DNA of 64,000 nt from Anaerolineae bacterium. Its GTDB lineage: Bacteria; Chloroflexota; Anaerolineae; Aggregatilineales; UBA2796. Each line of letters begins with the position of its first letter. Positions within the stretch are counted from its first letter, which is position 1. The notes beneath the pieces were generated by a model, which did no database searches, was not told the DNA's origin, and worked only from the letters and a program-made list of their open reading frames with translations. Where the stretch lies: positions 62,001 to 126,000 of the forward strand of contig JAHBVJ010000022.1 of NCBI GenBank assembly GCA_019637615.1, in the 5' to 3' direction. Below, piece after piece: positions 33,576-41,320 of the stretch. A program made the translations under genes and the position numbers.

Positions 33576-35240
33576 ATGGAAAATAACTTTTGGGCTACTG
33601 CTGTTCTTTTCACGCCGCTCATCGGCCTGATCCCGCTGTTGTTCCTGACACGCGGGCGTGAGGAACGGATCAAGTGGATCGCGCTGGCATTTACGCTGCT
33701 GACCGCAGGCGTAACGCTGATCATGCTGGTTCAGTTCGACCCGAATAACGCGGGTATGCAGTTCGTGCATTATCAAGAATGGTTCAAGGTCGCCAATTTC
33801 CCGATTAGTTATCATGTCGGGGTGGATGGCTTGTCGATCTGGTTGATCGTACTGACTGCGTTCATCATGCCGCTGGCGGTGCTGTTCTCGCTGACGCACG
33901 TCAAAGATCGGCAGCGGCTGTACTACAGCTTCATGCTGATCCTCGAATTCGCGATGATCGGCGTGTTCATGGCGCAAGACCTGTTCCTCTTTTACATCTT
34001 CTGGGAAGTCAGCCTCGTGCCGATGTACTTCCTCGTCGGTATCTGGGGATCGGAACAGCGCATTTACGCTGCCGTCAAGTTCTTCCTGTACACGATGACT
34101 GGCTCGATCCTGATGCTACTGGCGATCCTGTGGCTGGGTACCAACCTCGGCACCTTCAACGTGACCGAGATCATCTCCCGCGTTGGCGAAGTCGCCAAGA
34201 CCGGCAAGTCGATCTTCCCGGACTCGACCACTGAAGCGCTGCTGTTCCTCGGTTTCTTCATCGCGTTCGCGATCAAGGTGCCTATTTGGCCCTTCCACTC
34301 GTGGTTGCCGGATGCCCACGTGCAAGCGCCGACGGCTGGTTCGGTAATTCTGGCGGGCGTGATGCTGAAGCTCGGTACTTACGGCCTCGTGCGCTTCTGC
34401 CTCGGCTTCTTCCCGCAAGCCTCCGTGAACGCCGCGCCCATCATCGCGATTCTGGCGGTGATCGGCATCATCTACGGCGCGTGGGTGAGCTACGCGCAAA
34501 CCGACGTGAAAAAACTGGTCGCGTATTCTTCGATCAGCCACCTTGGTTTCGTGGTGCTCGGCATCTTCGCGCTGAACGCGGCTGGCATCAGTGGCGCGAC
34601 CTTGCAAATGGTCAATCACGGCATCAGCACGGGCGGCTTGTTCTTGCTCGTCGGTATGCTGTATGAGCGCCGTCACACCAAGGCGATCGATGCCTTCGGT
34701 GGCGTGTGGAAGTTGATGCCCGTGTTCAGCGGTCTGTCGCTGATCATCACCTTCTCTAGCATGGGTTTGCCCGGTTTGAACGGCTTCGTGGGCGAGTTCT
34801 CGATCCTGCTCGGATCGTTCGGTTCCTCGACGACGGGCTGGTTCCTGACCGCGCTGGCGACGACGGGCGTGATCCTCGCCGCTGTGTACCTGCTGTTCAT
34901 GTGGAACAAGGTATTCATGGGTGAGCCGAAGGTGGCGACGGCGGATGCGCATGGCGACGCTCACGGTGACGCGCATGGTCATGATGATCATGGCGCTCAC
35001 GAGGATGCGCACGCTGCGAACCCGTACACGCCGCTGACGTGGAACGAAGGTACCGCGCTGGCTGTGGTCGTAATTGCGGCGCTGATCGTGGGTCTGTTCT
35101 CTGCGCCGTTCTTCCGCTACATGGATGCGTCCTCAGCGGCGTATGCGGAACATGTCGGGCCGTATATCACGAACTCGACTACCGCTGCGACGACCAGCAC
35201 ATCGCAGCAAATCACAGTGCCAGAGACAGCAGCGAAGTAA
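33576..35240 (+). CDS. nuoM: NADH-quinone oxidoreductase subunit M
   Basis: 554 residues with about 14 transmembrane helices. The proton-antiporter motifs are clear: LFYIFWEVSLVPMYFLVGIWG (helix 5 Glu), KVPIWPFHSWLPDAHVQAPTAGSVILAGVMLKLGTYG (helix 7-8 Lys and family signature) and DVKKLVAYSSISHLGFV. A His/Asp-rich loop (about residues 448-472: DAHGDAHGDAHGHDDHG) lies before the last helices, echoing the NuoL insert. It follows nuoL by 19 bp and is followed by a hairpin repeat before nuoN. Confidence 0.96.
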   Translation: MENNFWATAVLFTPLIGLIPLLFLTRGREERIKWIALAFTLLTAGVTLIMLVQFDPNNAGMQFVHYQEWFKVANFPISYHVGVDGLSIWLIVLTAFIMPLAVLFSLTHVKDRQRLYYSFMLILEFAMIGVFMAQDLFLFYIFWEVSLVPMYFLVGIWGSEQRIYAAVKFFLYTMTGSILMLLAILWLGTNLGTFNVTEIISRVGEVAKTGKSIFPDSTTEALLFLGFFIAFAIKVPIWPFHSWLPDAHVQAPTAGSVILAGVMLKLGTYGLVRFCLGFFPQASVNAAPIIAILAVIGIIYGAWVSYAQTDVKKLVAYSSISHLGFVVLGIFALNAAGISGATLQMVNHGISTGGLFLLVGMLYERRHTKAIDAFGGVWKLMPVFSGLSLIITFSSMGLPGLNGFVGEFSILLGSFGSSTTGWFLTALATTGVILAAVYLLFMWNKVFMGEPKVATADAHGDAHGDAHGHDDHGAHEDAHAANPYTPLTWNEGTALAVVVIAALIVGLFSAPFFRYMDASSAAYAEHVGPYITNSTTAATTSTSQQITVPETAAK

Positions 35241-35241
35241 G

Positions 35242-35280
35242 CCTCACCCCTACCCCTCTCCATTGGCTTGGAGAGGGGAG
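35242..35280. repeat. Dispersed CCTCACCCC hairpin repeat, copy 1
   Basis: CCTCACCCCTA then CCCCTCTCC (35253-35261) and GGAGAGGGG (35270-35278), a perfect 9-bp stem with 8-base loop. It resembles the sequence at 42289-42327. Lying between nuoM and nuoN, it may tune operon mRNA or simply be a palindromic repeat. Confidence 0.65.
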
Positions 35281-35339
35281 ATTTATAGGGATAGAGTAAA
35301 TGAAGAAGTTTTCAACCCTGTATTTAAGGGATGCGGTAC

Positions 35340-36881
35340 ATGAATCCATCTGATATGAATCTTGTGGCGGCACTACCGGGGCTATCGTTGGCCTTGGGGG
35401 CATGTGTGCTGCTGTTCATCGACCTGTTTGTCCCCGCCAACCGGAAGGACATCACCGCATGGTTGGCGATCGCGGGCTTGGTGGTCTCCGCCATCCTGAC
35501 GATCCCGAATTTCGCGGGGAGCACGACAGCCTTCAACGGGATGTACATTTCTGACCCGTTCACCGGCCTGATCAACCTGACGGCACTGGCGACGGCCTTC
35601 GTGAGCATTTTGGCAGCGTTCAATTACATGCAGCGCACCAAGATTGAGAAGGGCGAATATTACGCACTGCTGCTGTTCAGCACGGCGGGCGCGATGTTCA
35701 TGGGTTCCAGCGGCGATCTGGTCATGATCTTCGTGGCGCTGGAGCTGCTATCGATGCCACTGTACATCATGGCAGGGTTCCGCCGTCCTGATCCGAAGTC
35801 CGAAGAAAGCGCGATGAAGTATTTCTTGCTAGGCGCGTTCGCGACGGGCTTCCTCGTGTACGGGATCGCGCTGATGTACGGCGCGACGGGCACGACCAAT
35901 CTCAGCCTGATCTTCACGCGCGTATCGGCGGGGGCACTGTCCTCGTCATTCATCCTGCTACTCGGCGCGGGCTTGGTGCTCGTCGGGTTGGGCTTCAAGG
36001 TGGCGGCGGTGCCGTTCCATATGTGGACGCCGGATGTGTATCAGGGCGCACCCACGCCTGTGACCGCGTTCATGAGCGTGGCGGCGAAAGTAGGCGGGTT
36101 CGCGGCGTTGCTGCGCGTGCTAACCATCGCGGTGCCATCGTTGGTCGTCGTTGGCGCGAAACTCAATCCGGGTGAGACGCTGGTGATGCACGCCGCGTGG
36201 CAAGATGCCGTCGCAGTGATGGCAGGTATCACGGTGATCCTCGGTAATTTCGTTGCCGTGCAGCAAAAAGACATCAAGCGCATGTTGGCCTATTCCAGCA
36301 TCGCACATGGTGGTTACATCATGATGGCGGTGGCGGCGGCTGGCTCGTTCAAGGTGATGATGGATGCCAGCGGTAACCAAACCGTCAGTTTCGACATCGC
36401 CACGAGCGCACTACAAGGGGCAGTGATTTACTTGCTGGCCTACGCGTTCACCAATGTGGGTGCGTTCTCGGTGGCGATTGCCGTCGAGAAGGATGACGCC
36501 ACAGGCACGCTGATCGATGATTTCTCCGGCCTCGGCAGACAAAAACCGCTGCTGGCGCTGGCGATGAGCATCTTCATGTTCAGCTTGGTTGGTATCCCGC
36601 TGACGGGCGGCTTCACGGGCAAGTGGTTCGTGTTCTACTCGGCAGTGAGCGGCGATTTGGTGCTGTTGGCGCTGATCGGCTTCCTGACCAGCATCATCTC
36701 CGCGTACTACTATCTGCGCGTGATCGTGAAGATGTGGTTCGAGAATGGCGAGGCCGATGCGAAGATTCCGTTCCCGCTGTATGGCGCGGTCGGGACTTGC
36801 GTGCTCGGCGTGCTGCTGCTCGGTGTGCTGCCGTTCTTCATCAATTTGGCGCAGTCGGTCACGGCGGTAGCGCTGAAGTAA
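35340..36881 (+). CDS. nuoN: NADH-quinone oxidoreductase subunit N
   Basis: 513 residues from the ATG at 35340, where AAGGG lies 9 bases upstream; the ATG at 35331 touches that site and is less likely. Core features: VALELLSMPLYIMAGFRR (helix 5 Glu), GLGFKVAAVPFHMWTPDVYQGAPTPVTAFMSVAAKVGGF (Lys and signature) and DIKRMLAYSSIAHGGYIM. The last gene of the operon. A hairpin with T-run at 36963-36996 ends the transcript. nuoA to nuoI are not upstream, so complex I genes are split in this genome. Confidence 0.96.
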   Translation: MNPSDMNLVAALPGLSLALGACVLLFIDLFVPANRKDITAWLAIAGLVVSAILTIPNFAGSTTAFNGMYISDPFTGLINLTALATAFVSILAAFNYMQRTKIEKGEYYALLLFSTAGAMFMGSSGDLVMIFVALELLSMPLYIMAGFRRPDPKSEESAMKYFLLGAFATGFLVYGIALMYGATGTTNLSLIFTRVSAGALSSSFILLLGAGLVLVGLGFKVAAVPFHMWTPDVYQGAPTPVTAFMSVAAKVGGFAALLRVLTIAVPSLVVVGAKLNPGETLVMHAAWQDAVAVMAGITVILGNFVAVQQKDIKRMLAYSSIAHGGYIMMAVAAAGSFKVMMDASGNQTVSFDIATSALQGAVIYLLAYAFTNVGAFSVAIAVEKDDATGTLIDDFSGLGRQKPLLALAMSIFMFSLVGIPLTGGFTGKWFVFYSAVSGDLVLLALIGFLTSIISAYYYLRVIVKMWFENGEADAKIPFPLYGAVGTCVLGVLLLGVLPFFINLAQSVTAVALK

Positions 36882-36890
36882 GCAAAAGAA

Positions 36891-36928
36891 AGTGCTAAGT
36901 GCTGGGTGCTTAGTCCTTAGTGCTGAGT
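36891..36928. repeat. AGTGCT-type short repeat cluster
   Basis: Imperfect repeats of AGTGCT/TTAGT words (AGTGCTAAGTGCTGGGTGCT and on) directly after nuoN. Noncoding. Similar simple clusters tend to be scattered between genes in such genomes; function unknown. Confidence 0.5.
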
Positions 36929-36962
36929 AAAGACTCGGCGTTCGGCAAGTGATGATATAAGT

Positions 36963-36996
36963 AAAGCGGGGATGGCGGTAGCTGTTCCCGCTTTTT
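36963..36996 (+). terminator. Rho-independent terminator of nuoJKLMN
   Basis: AAAGCGGG (36963-36970) pairs with CCCGCTTT (36987-36994) and the run continues TTTGTT. Located 80 bp after the nuoN stop. Confidence 0.75.
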
Positions 36997-37038
36997 GTTA
37001 TACTGAGCCTAAAGTGTAGGTAAGGACGCGCGGATATT

Positions 37039-37335
37039 ATGTTTGTGCCGAATAATGGCGGATCGTTTCGGATGGTGATTGACGACGTGTTCTTCATCAA
37101 AGGACGCGGCGTCGTGGTGACAGGAAAAGTGGAGAGTGGGACGGTGAAAATGGGCGATAAGGTCGTGATTTCGGGCGCGAATGGCGTGACGATCATGACG
37201 CAGGTGATTGGGGTGGAGGGCTTTCGTAAGCCTAATTTCGTGGCGCAGGTGGGTGATAACTGTGGTCTGGTGTTGAAGGATGTAGAGAAGGGGCAGCTTA
37301 CAGCGGGTATGGTGGTTACAGAGGCGGACAGATGA
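37039..37335 (+). CDS. Stand-alone EF-Tu domain II-like protein
   Basis: 98 residues, entirely one translation-factor beta-barrel (GTP_EFTU_D2). FRMVIDDVFFIKGRGVVVTGKVESGTVKMGDKVVI corresponds to the start of EF-Tu domain II, and VGDNCGLVLKDVEKGQLTAGMVV to its end. There is no GTPase domain and no sign that one was lost: the gene has its own start and ends cleanly. Orphan barrels of this size occur as small proteins in several bacteria, role unknown. Possible tasks are RNA binding or regulation of a translation GTPase. It follows the nuo terminator by 40 bp. Confidence 0.8.
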   Translation: MFVPNNGGSFRMVIDDVFFIKGRGVVVTGKVESGTVKMGDKVVISGANGVTIMTQVIGVEGFRKPNFVAQVGDNCGLVLKDVEKGQLTAGMVVTEADR

Positions 37336-37659
37336 CTTTTCAGATGCAGGCTGTATGGAACCGCCAACGAATATATCGCTGCTGCATATTCGCGGCGCGT
37401 ACCAAGTGAGTACTTTCGTAAAATTATGGAAATCGTGCCGCCCGTGCATGAAACAGATGCCGATATGAACACGGGTAATACACGAAGCGTCAACATCCGT
37501 TGAAGTCGCGTCGGAACCCGCATTCGATGGCTTGCTATTCAGCGTAATGTATCGTCCTTCGTTCTTGCGCAGCGCAGTTTGATCCCCGTCAAAGTCAGGC
37601 AACCCCACCACGCCTATACTGAGCATAATTATGGCAGCGAAACGGAATTCGAGGGATAC
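37336..37659. other. Noncoding stretch of about 320 bp
   Basis: No gene supported on either strand. Minus-strand frames run through it from the coding regions on both sides, but they have no ribosome site or recognisable domain. No strong hairpin or promoter pair was noticed. Confidence 0.4.
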
Positions 37660-38097
37660 ATGCCAGTTTTGACGCGATGGACGATCCGCACGGCGATGAT
37701 ATACCTGATCGCGGGGTTGGCGGCGGGCGTCTTGTATTGGGCGAATGTGCAGTGGCAGATCGCGCCGATCTTCGGGGCATTCAGCCCGACATACCTGCAC
37801 ATGCTGGTCATTGGCTGGCTGACGCAGCTCATCTTCGGGGTGATCTACTGGATGTTCCCGATCATTCGTAAGGACAATATGCGCGGCGATCCCCGTTTGG
37901 CGTGGGCAGTGTATGGGCTGCTCAACGTTGGCTTGCTGGTGCGCGTGGTGTGCGAACCGTGGCGCGGACTCGACCCGAATGACGTGAACGGAATCGGGCT
38001 GGTCGTGGCAGCTGTGCTGCAAGTGGCGGCGGGCTATTTGTTTATCGTAGTGTGTTGGCCCCGCGTGCGAGAACGCGCAGGCACAGGAACAGCCTAG
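37660..38097 (+). CDS. Four-helix membrane protein, heme-copper oxidase subunit I-like (paralogue of 38757)
   Basis: 145 residues from the ATG at 37660 with GAGGG 5 bases upstream. Four transmembrane helices. The second contains PTYLHMLVIGWLTQLIFGVIYWMFPI, close to the H..hhGW....FG..Y...P pattern of NorB/CcoN-type subunit I and NnrS-like proteins, in which the His binds heme. Only one such His is present, so it is not a full oxidase. The gene at 38757 encodes a related protein of the same size. The two may form a heterodimer. Function unknown. Confidence 0.7.
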   Translation: MPVLTRWTIRTAMIYLIAGLAAGVLYWANVQWQIAPIFGAFSPTYLHMLVIGWLTQLIFGVIYWMFPIIRKDNMRGDPRLAWAVYGLLNVGLLVRVVCEPWRGLDPNDVNGIGLVVAAVLQVAAGYLFIVVCWPRVRERAGTGTA

Positions 38098-38151
38098 CGC
38101 CGCATGATTACAGCGTAATTTACTGAGCGCGGTCTCAGATGAGGAGTCAAG

Positions 38152-38769
38152 ATGCATAAGATGCTGCTGGAGCTGCCGGATCGCCTTGAGACGGAGCGGT
38201 TGATCATCCGCCCGTATCAGGCCGGAGATGGCTCCGCTTATTACCGATTGGCGCAGAATAACAAGGCGCATCTGCTGCCTTTCGAGGAGGGCAACCCCGC
38301 GTTGGCGATCCAGACCGAGAAAGACGCGGAAATCCTGATGCGAGAATTCCACGCGGAGTGGGTCTGCCGCAACGTGTTCTTCGTGGGCGGTTGGGAGAAG
38401 GCTACTGGCACCCTGGTCGTTCAACTGGTCATCTCCGTGACACATTGGGATTGGCGGCAGTTCGAGATCGGGTACTTCGTGGACAAAGATCACGAAGGGC
38501 AAGGGTTCGTCAGCGAAGGCGTCCGCGCGATGCTGTACTTCGCGTTCGAGTGCCTCGGCGCACAACGTGTATCAGCGGGCTGCAACGACACGAACGTGCG
38601 CAGTCAGCATGTCATCGAGCGCAGCGGCTTCACCCGGGAGGCGCACATCCGGCAGAGTAGGTGCCACATCCGATGTGAGGACGGGACGTTCAGCGGCGAT
38701 TATCATTACGGGATGCTGCGCGCCGAGTACGACCGCTTGCCGAAACCGGAGCTAGTATGCCAACCCTAA
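38152..38769 (+). CDS. GNAT N-acetyltransferase (RimJ/RimL-like)
   Basis: 205 residues. ETERLIIRPYQAGDG at the start, FEIGYFVDKDHEGQGFVSEGVRAML (acetyl-CoA loop, the QGF.SEG form of Q/RxxGxG/A) and NVRSQHVIERSGFTREAHIRQ are the hallmarks of the RimJ/RimL branch, which acetylates protein N-termini or small amines. The stop lies inside the next gene (13-base overlap at 38757), so it is coupled to the downstream membrane protein, and a paralogue of that protein precedes it. Confidence 0.9.
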   Translation: MHKMLLELPDRLETERLIIRPYQAGDGSAYYRLAQNNKAHLLPFEEGNPALAIQTEKDAEILMREFHAEWVCRNVFFVGGWEKATGTLVVQLVISVTHWDWRQFEIGYFVDKDHEGQGFVSEGVRAMLYFAFECLGAQRVSAGCNDTNVRSQHVIERSGFTREAHIRQSRCHIRCEDGTFSGDYHYGMLRAEYDRLPKPELVCQP

Positions 38770-39188
38770 GTCGCTACTTCATCCGATCCGCGCTGATTTT
38801 TCTGGGGATCGGGTTCACGTTTGGCGGGCTGATCTTGTCCGCGAAGGGCGGGTACGTCGATCCGCGCGTATGGAACTGGCTGCCGATGCACATCGTGCTA
38901 CTGATCGATGGCTGGCTGATCCAGTTGACGCTCGGCGTGGCATACTGGATTCTGCCGCGCATCCAGCTCAGTGAGCGCGGGCGCGGTGTGTGGGCATGGA
39001 CGGGCTTCGCGGCAATGCAAATCGGGCTGGCGATGACGTTGATCACGGCGCTGACGATGTGGCTGCCCGACGTGCAGGTGTTGTTCGCGCCCGCCGTGAT
39101 CTTGCAAGCAATCGGCGTGTTGCTGTTCGCCGTCCACGCTTGGCCTCGCATCCGTCCGGCGATGGTGCGGGCGGCTTCAGCGGCGTAA
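38757..39188 (+). CDS. Four-helix membrane protein, paralogue of 37660
   Basis: 143 residues with four hydrophobic helices. LPMHIVLLIDGWLIQLTLGVAYWILPRI matches the HMLVIGWLTQLIFGVIYWMFPI segment of the 37660 product. His, the GW pair, G and the Pro are kept. This resembles the heme-His helix of subunit I-type proteins, without the rest of an oxidase. The start overlaps the acetyltransferase by 13 bases. The pair with one acetyltransferase between them suggests a small membrane complex; function unknown. Confidence 0.7.
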   Translation: MPTLSRYFIRSALIFLGIGFTFGGLILSAKGGYVDPRVWNWLPMHIVLLIDGWLIQLTLGVAYWILPRIQLSERGRGVWAWTGFAAMQIGLAMTLITALTMWLPDVQVLFAPAVILQAIGVLLFAVHAWPRIRPAMVRAASAA

Positions 39189-39241
39189 CAGGTGCTCGTG
39201 AGCTTTGTGATAGCCAAAGGGGTTCTCCTACTTTCGATGGA

Positions 39242-39270
39242 TTGACAGCATGGCGGATTCCCCTTACTAT
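39242..39270 (+). promoter_or_regulatory. Strong sigma70-type promoter
   Basis: Consensus TTGACA (39242-39247), 17-bp spacer, TACTAT (39265-39270). The next full gene starts 270 bp on (MFS, 39540). A pseudogene fragment and hairpins such as CGTGTGCTG with CAGCACG near 39459-39486 lie between. Confidence 0.6.
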
Positions 39271-39309
39271 CTGGTCAATTAGCTCGATACCTTACATGGA
39301 GTCTTCCCA

Positions 39310-39459
39310 ATGACAGTCTTCACCGTAATGATCGCATTCCGTGCTGCTTCCGATCGCGTGGAGAGTGCCGGGTAGTTCGCCAGCGAGTCGTACGATCCGC
39401 TGCTGATCCCCCTCAACTGCACACTCCTCCTGATCGATAAGCCCAACCGCACGGGCTGA
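39310..39459 (+). pseudogene. Possible fragment of an isochorismatase-family gene
   Basis: After an ATG at 39310 and an in-frame TAG at 39373, the frame reads SYDPLLIPLNCTLLLIDKP and stops at 39457. The piece YDPL.P.N..LL.ID is the usual start of isochorismatase-like hydrolases, including the first catalytic Asp. Nothing of the remaining 180 or so residues is left. The identification rests on about 18 residues. Confidence 0.4.
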
Positions 39460-39539
39460 TCGTGTGCTGCCGCGCTGCTGACAGCACGTATGCGTGATTC
39501 TCTACTTCGATTCAACTGAATACGCTATCAACTTCAAGG

Positions 39540-40793
39540 ATGGACTCTGTGCATTCCAGAGCATATCGTGTGTATATCGTCTCCGAATTGTTAATGTCGC
39601 TGCTGCTCAGTACGATTTTTGCTGCCAGCACGTTGTTTCGCATTCAAATCGTCCAGATGACTCCACTACAACTGGTGCTCATCGGCACCGCGTTGGAGGC
39701 GTCGGCGTTCCTGTTCGAGATCCCGACGGGCATCGTGGCGGACAGCTACAGTCGCAAACTATCGGTGATCCTCGGCATCGGCACGCTCGGCCTCAGTTGC
39801 GCCTTGAGCGGCCTGTTTCCGATTTTCTGGGTACAAATCGTACTGCAAATCGTGGCTGGCCTCGGCTACACGTTCATCAGCGGGGCACAGCAGGCGTGGA
39901 TCACCGACGAAATCGGTGAGGAAGCCGCCGCCAAAGCTTTCATGCGCTCGTCGCAACTGGGCGCGTTCGGGTCGCTGACGGGCATCATCACCACGATCCT
40001 GCTCGGCAGCATCAACATCGCGATCCCAATCGTACTCGGCGGCGTGCTGATGGTGGCGCTGGCGGTGGTGATGTTCTTCGTGATGCCGGAACAGGGCTTC
40101 AAGCCGACTCCGAAGGGCGAACGCAGCACCTTCCAGCATATGGCGGGCACGTTCAAGGGCGGCCTCAAGGTGGTGCGGGGCAACCGCATCCTCGTGACGA
40201 TCCTCTTGCTGTCCGCGATCATGGGTGCGTGGAGTGAAAGCTATGACCGCATGGGAGAGATTCACTTCATCAACACCATCGGACTGCCGAGCATGTTCCA
40301 ACCCGTCGTGTGGTTCGGGCTGATGGGGATCGTCGGGATGCCCATCCACCTGATCGTGACCGAGATCGCGCGCCGTCGGTTGAAGACGGATAACCATCAG
40401 CGGGTGGTGCGCATCTTGATGAGCCTCGAAATCCTGCTGATCATCAGCGCAGTGACATTCGCGCTGGCGGGCAACCTGCTGGTCGCCTACATCGCCTCGT
40501 TGATCATCGGTCTGGTGCGCAGTGTCGGTGGGCCGATCCGTATGGCATGGCTGAACCAGCATGTGCCGTCCGAGGTGCGGGCGACCGTGATCTCGATGGA
40601 CAGCCAAGCGAACGCCATCGGGCAGATCGCGGGCGGGCCAATCTTCGGCGCGGTGGGCAACTACTCACTGCGGGCGGCGCTGACGCTCGGCGCGGTGCTG
40701 CTGGCTCCGGGGCAGTGGCTGTACTGGCGGTCGCTGAAGGAAGACATCACCGTGTCGCCGGAAGTGGTGGAGGCCGTCGCTGCGGAGGCGTAA
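39540..40793 (+). CDS. MFS transporter
   Basis: 417 residues, about 12 transmembrane helices. FEIPTGIVADSYSRKLSVILG (about residues 60-80) is the G-x-x-x-D-x-x-x-R-K loop between helices 2 and 3, in a form common to drug or metabolite exporters of the DHA type. A cytoplasmic middle loop (FKPTPKGERSTFQHMAGTFKGGLKVVRGN) separates two six-helix halves. AGG touches the ATG at 39540, so the GTG at 39549 is an alternative start at better spacing. Substrate unknown. The nearest promoter is at 39242. Confidence 0.88.
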   Translation: MDSVHSRAYRVYIVSELLMSLLLSTIFAASTLFRIQIVQMTPLQLVLIGTALEASAFLFEIPTGIVADSYSRKLSVILGIGTLGLSCALSGLFPIFWVQIVLQIVAGLGYTFISGAQQAWITDEIGEEAAAKAFMRSSQLGAFGSLTGIITTILLGSINIAIPIVLGGVLMVALAVVMFFVMPEQGFKPTPKGERSTFQHMAGTFKGGLKVVRGNRILVTILLLSAIMGAWSESYDRMGEIHFINTIGLPSMFQPVVWFGLMGIVGMPIHLIVTEIARRRLKTDNHQRVVRILMSLEILLIISAVTFALAGNLLVAYIASLIIGLVRSVGGPIRMAWLNQHVPSEVRATVISMDSQANAIGQIAGGPIFGAVGNYSLRAALTLGAVLLAPGQWLYWRSLKEDITVSPEVVEAVAAEA

Positions 40794-40825
40794 GCCGCCG
40801 TGCCACACTCCCTCACGTTCTGCCG

Positions 40826-41127
40826 AATGATCCCTGAAATGATCCCGTTGGCTGCTGCTGACGGGATCATTGTGATCGATTCTGTGTTCCTCTTTGTGTT
40901 CTCATGATCCCAGTCTTGCCAGTGGTTGGGCGGAACCGCGATTCCCTTTCATCCGAGCAAGCTACAGACTGCAACTGACTATTGGATGATGGCTGCTCAT
41001 TGGCGCGAGGAAGGCGACAAGGCGTTGGTTTGAACAGTCGATCACCACTAGTTGTTAAGGTGCGTGTCCAGCGGTCTAACGGAGGCCGAGACGCCATCCC
41101 AGTGATTCCGTAGACATAGAACAATGT
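40826..41127 (-). ncRNA. Candidate structured RNA, family copy C (diverged)
   Basis: Minus-strand element with the same architecture as copies A and B but little identity in the middle. Kept features: promoter at 41134-41162, GTTCTATGTCT (41112-41122 on the complement), GTTA...TTAAC arms at the place of the GTTAC/GTAAC helix, a GGAA...TTCC hairpin where A and B have theirs, and the terminal hairpin AATGATCCCGT (complement of 40861-40871) with ACGGGATCATT (complement of 40838-40848), 11 perfect pairs. A second GGGATCATT (complement of 40826-40834) follows, as in copies A and B. Retention of ends and pairing with loss of sequence suggests an older family member. Confidence 0.5.
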
Positions 41128-41133
41128 ACCAAC

Positions 41134-41162
41134 ATTCTACGATATATAGAACGGATTATCAA
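41134..41162 (-). promoter_or_regulatory. Sigma70-type promoter of RNA element copy C
   Basis: Minus strand: TTGATA (41162-41157), 17-bp spacer, TAGAAT (41139-41134). TAGAAT is identical in all three copies. Confidence 0.6.
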
Positions 41163-41320
41163 GTTATAGGTCAGATAGGAAATCGTTAGAGATCAGGTTG
41201 AATCGAGACACCCTATTATTCGCCTCTGAATTTTCCCTATCGGCAATGTCATCTAGCCCCGCCCCGCGCTCAACTGCTACAATTTACGATGTGTCGGGTG
41301 GCAATCTACCGAGGGGTAAC

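Noticed and set aside
37009-38565. Minus-strand open frame of about 518 codons across the EF-Tu-like and membrane-protein genes
   Set aside because: It lies antisense to three well-supported genes, has low-complexity His/Arg/Gln-rich translation typical of GC-rich shadows, and shows no domain.
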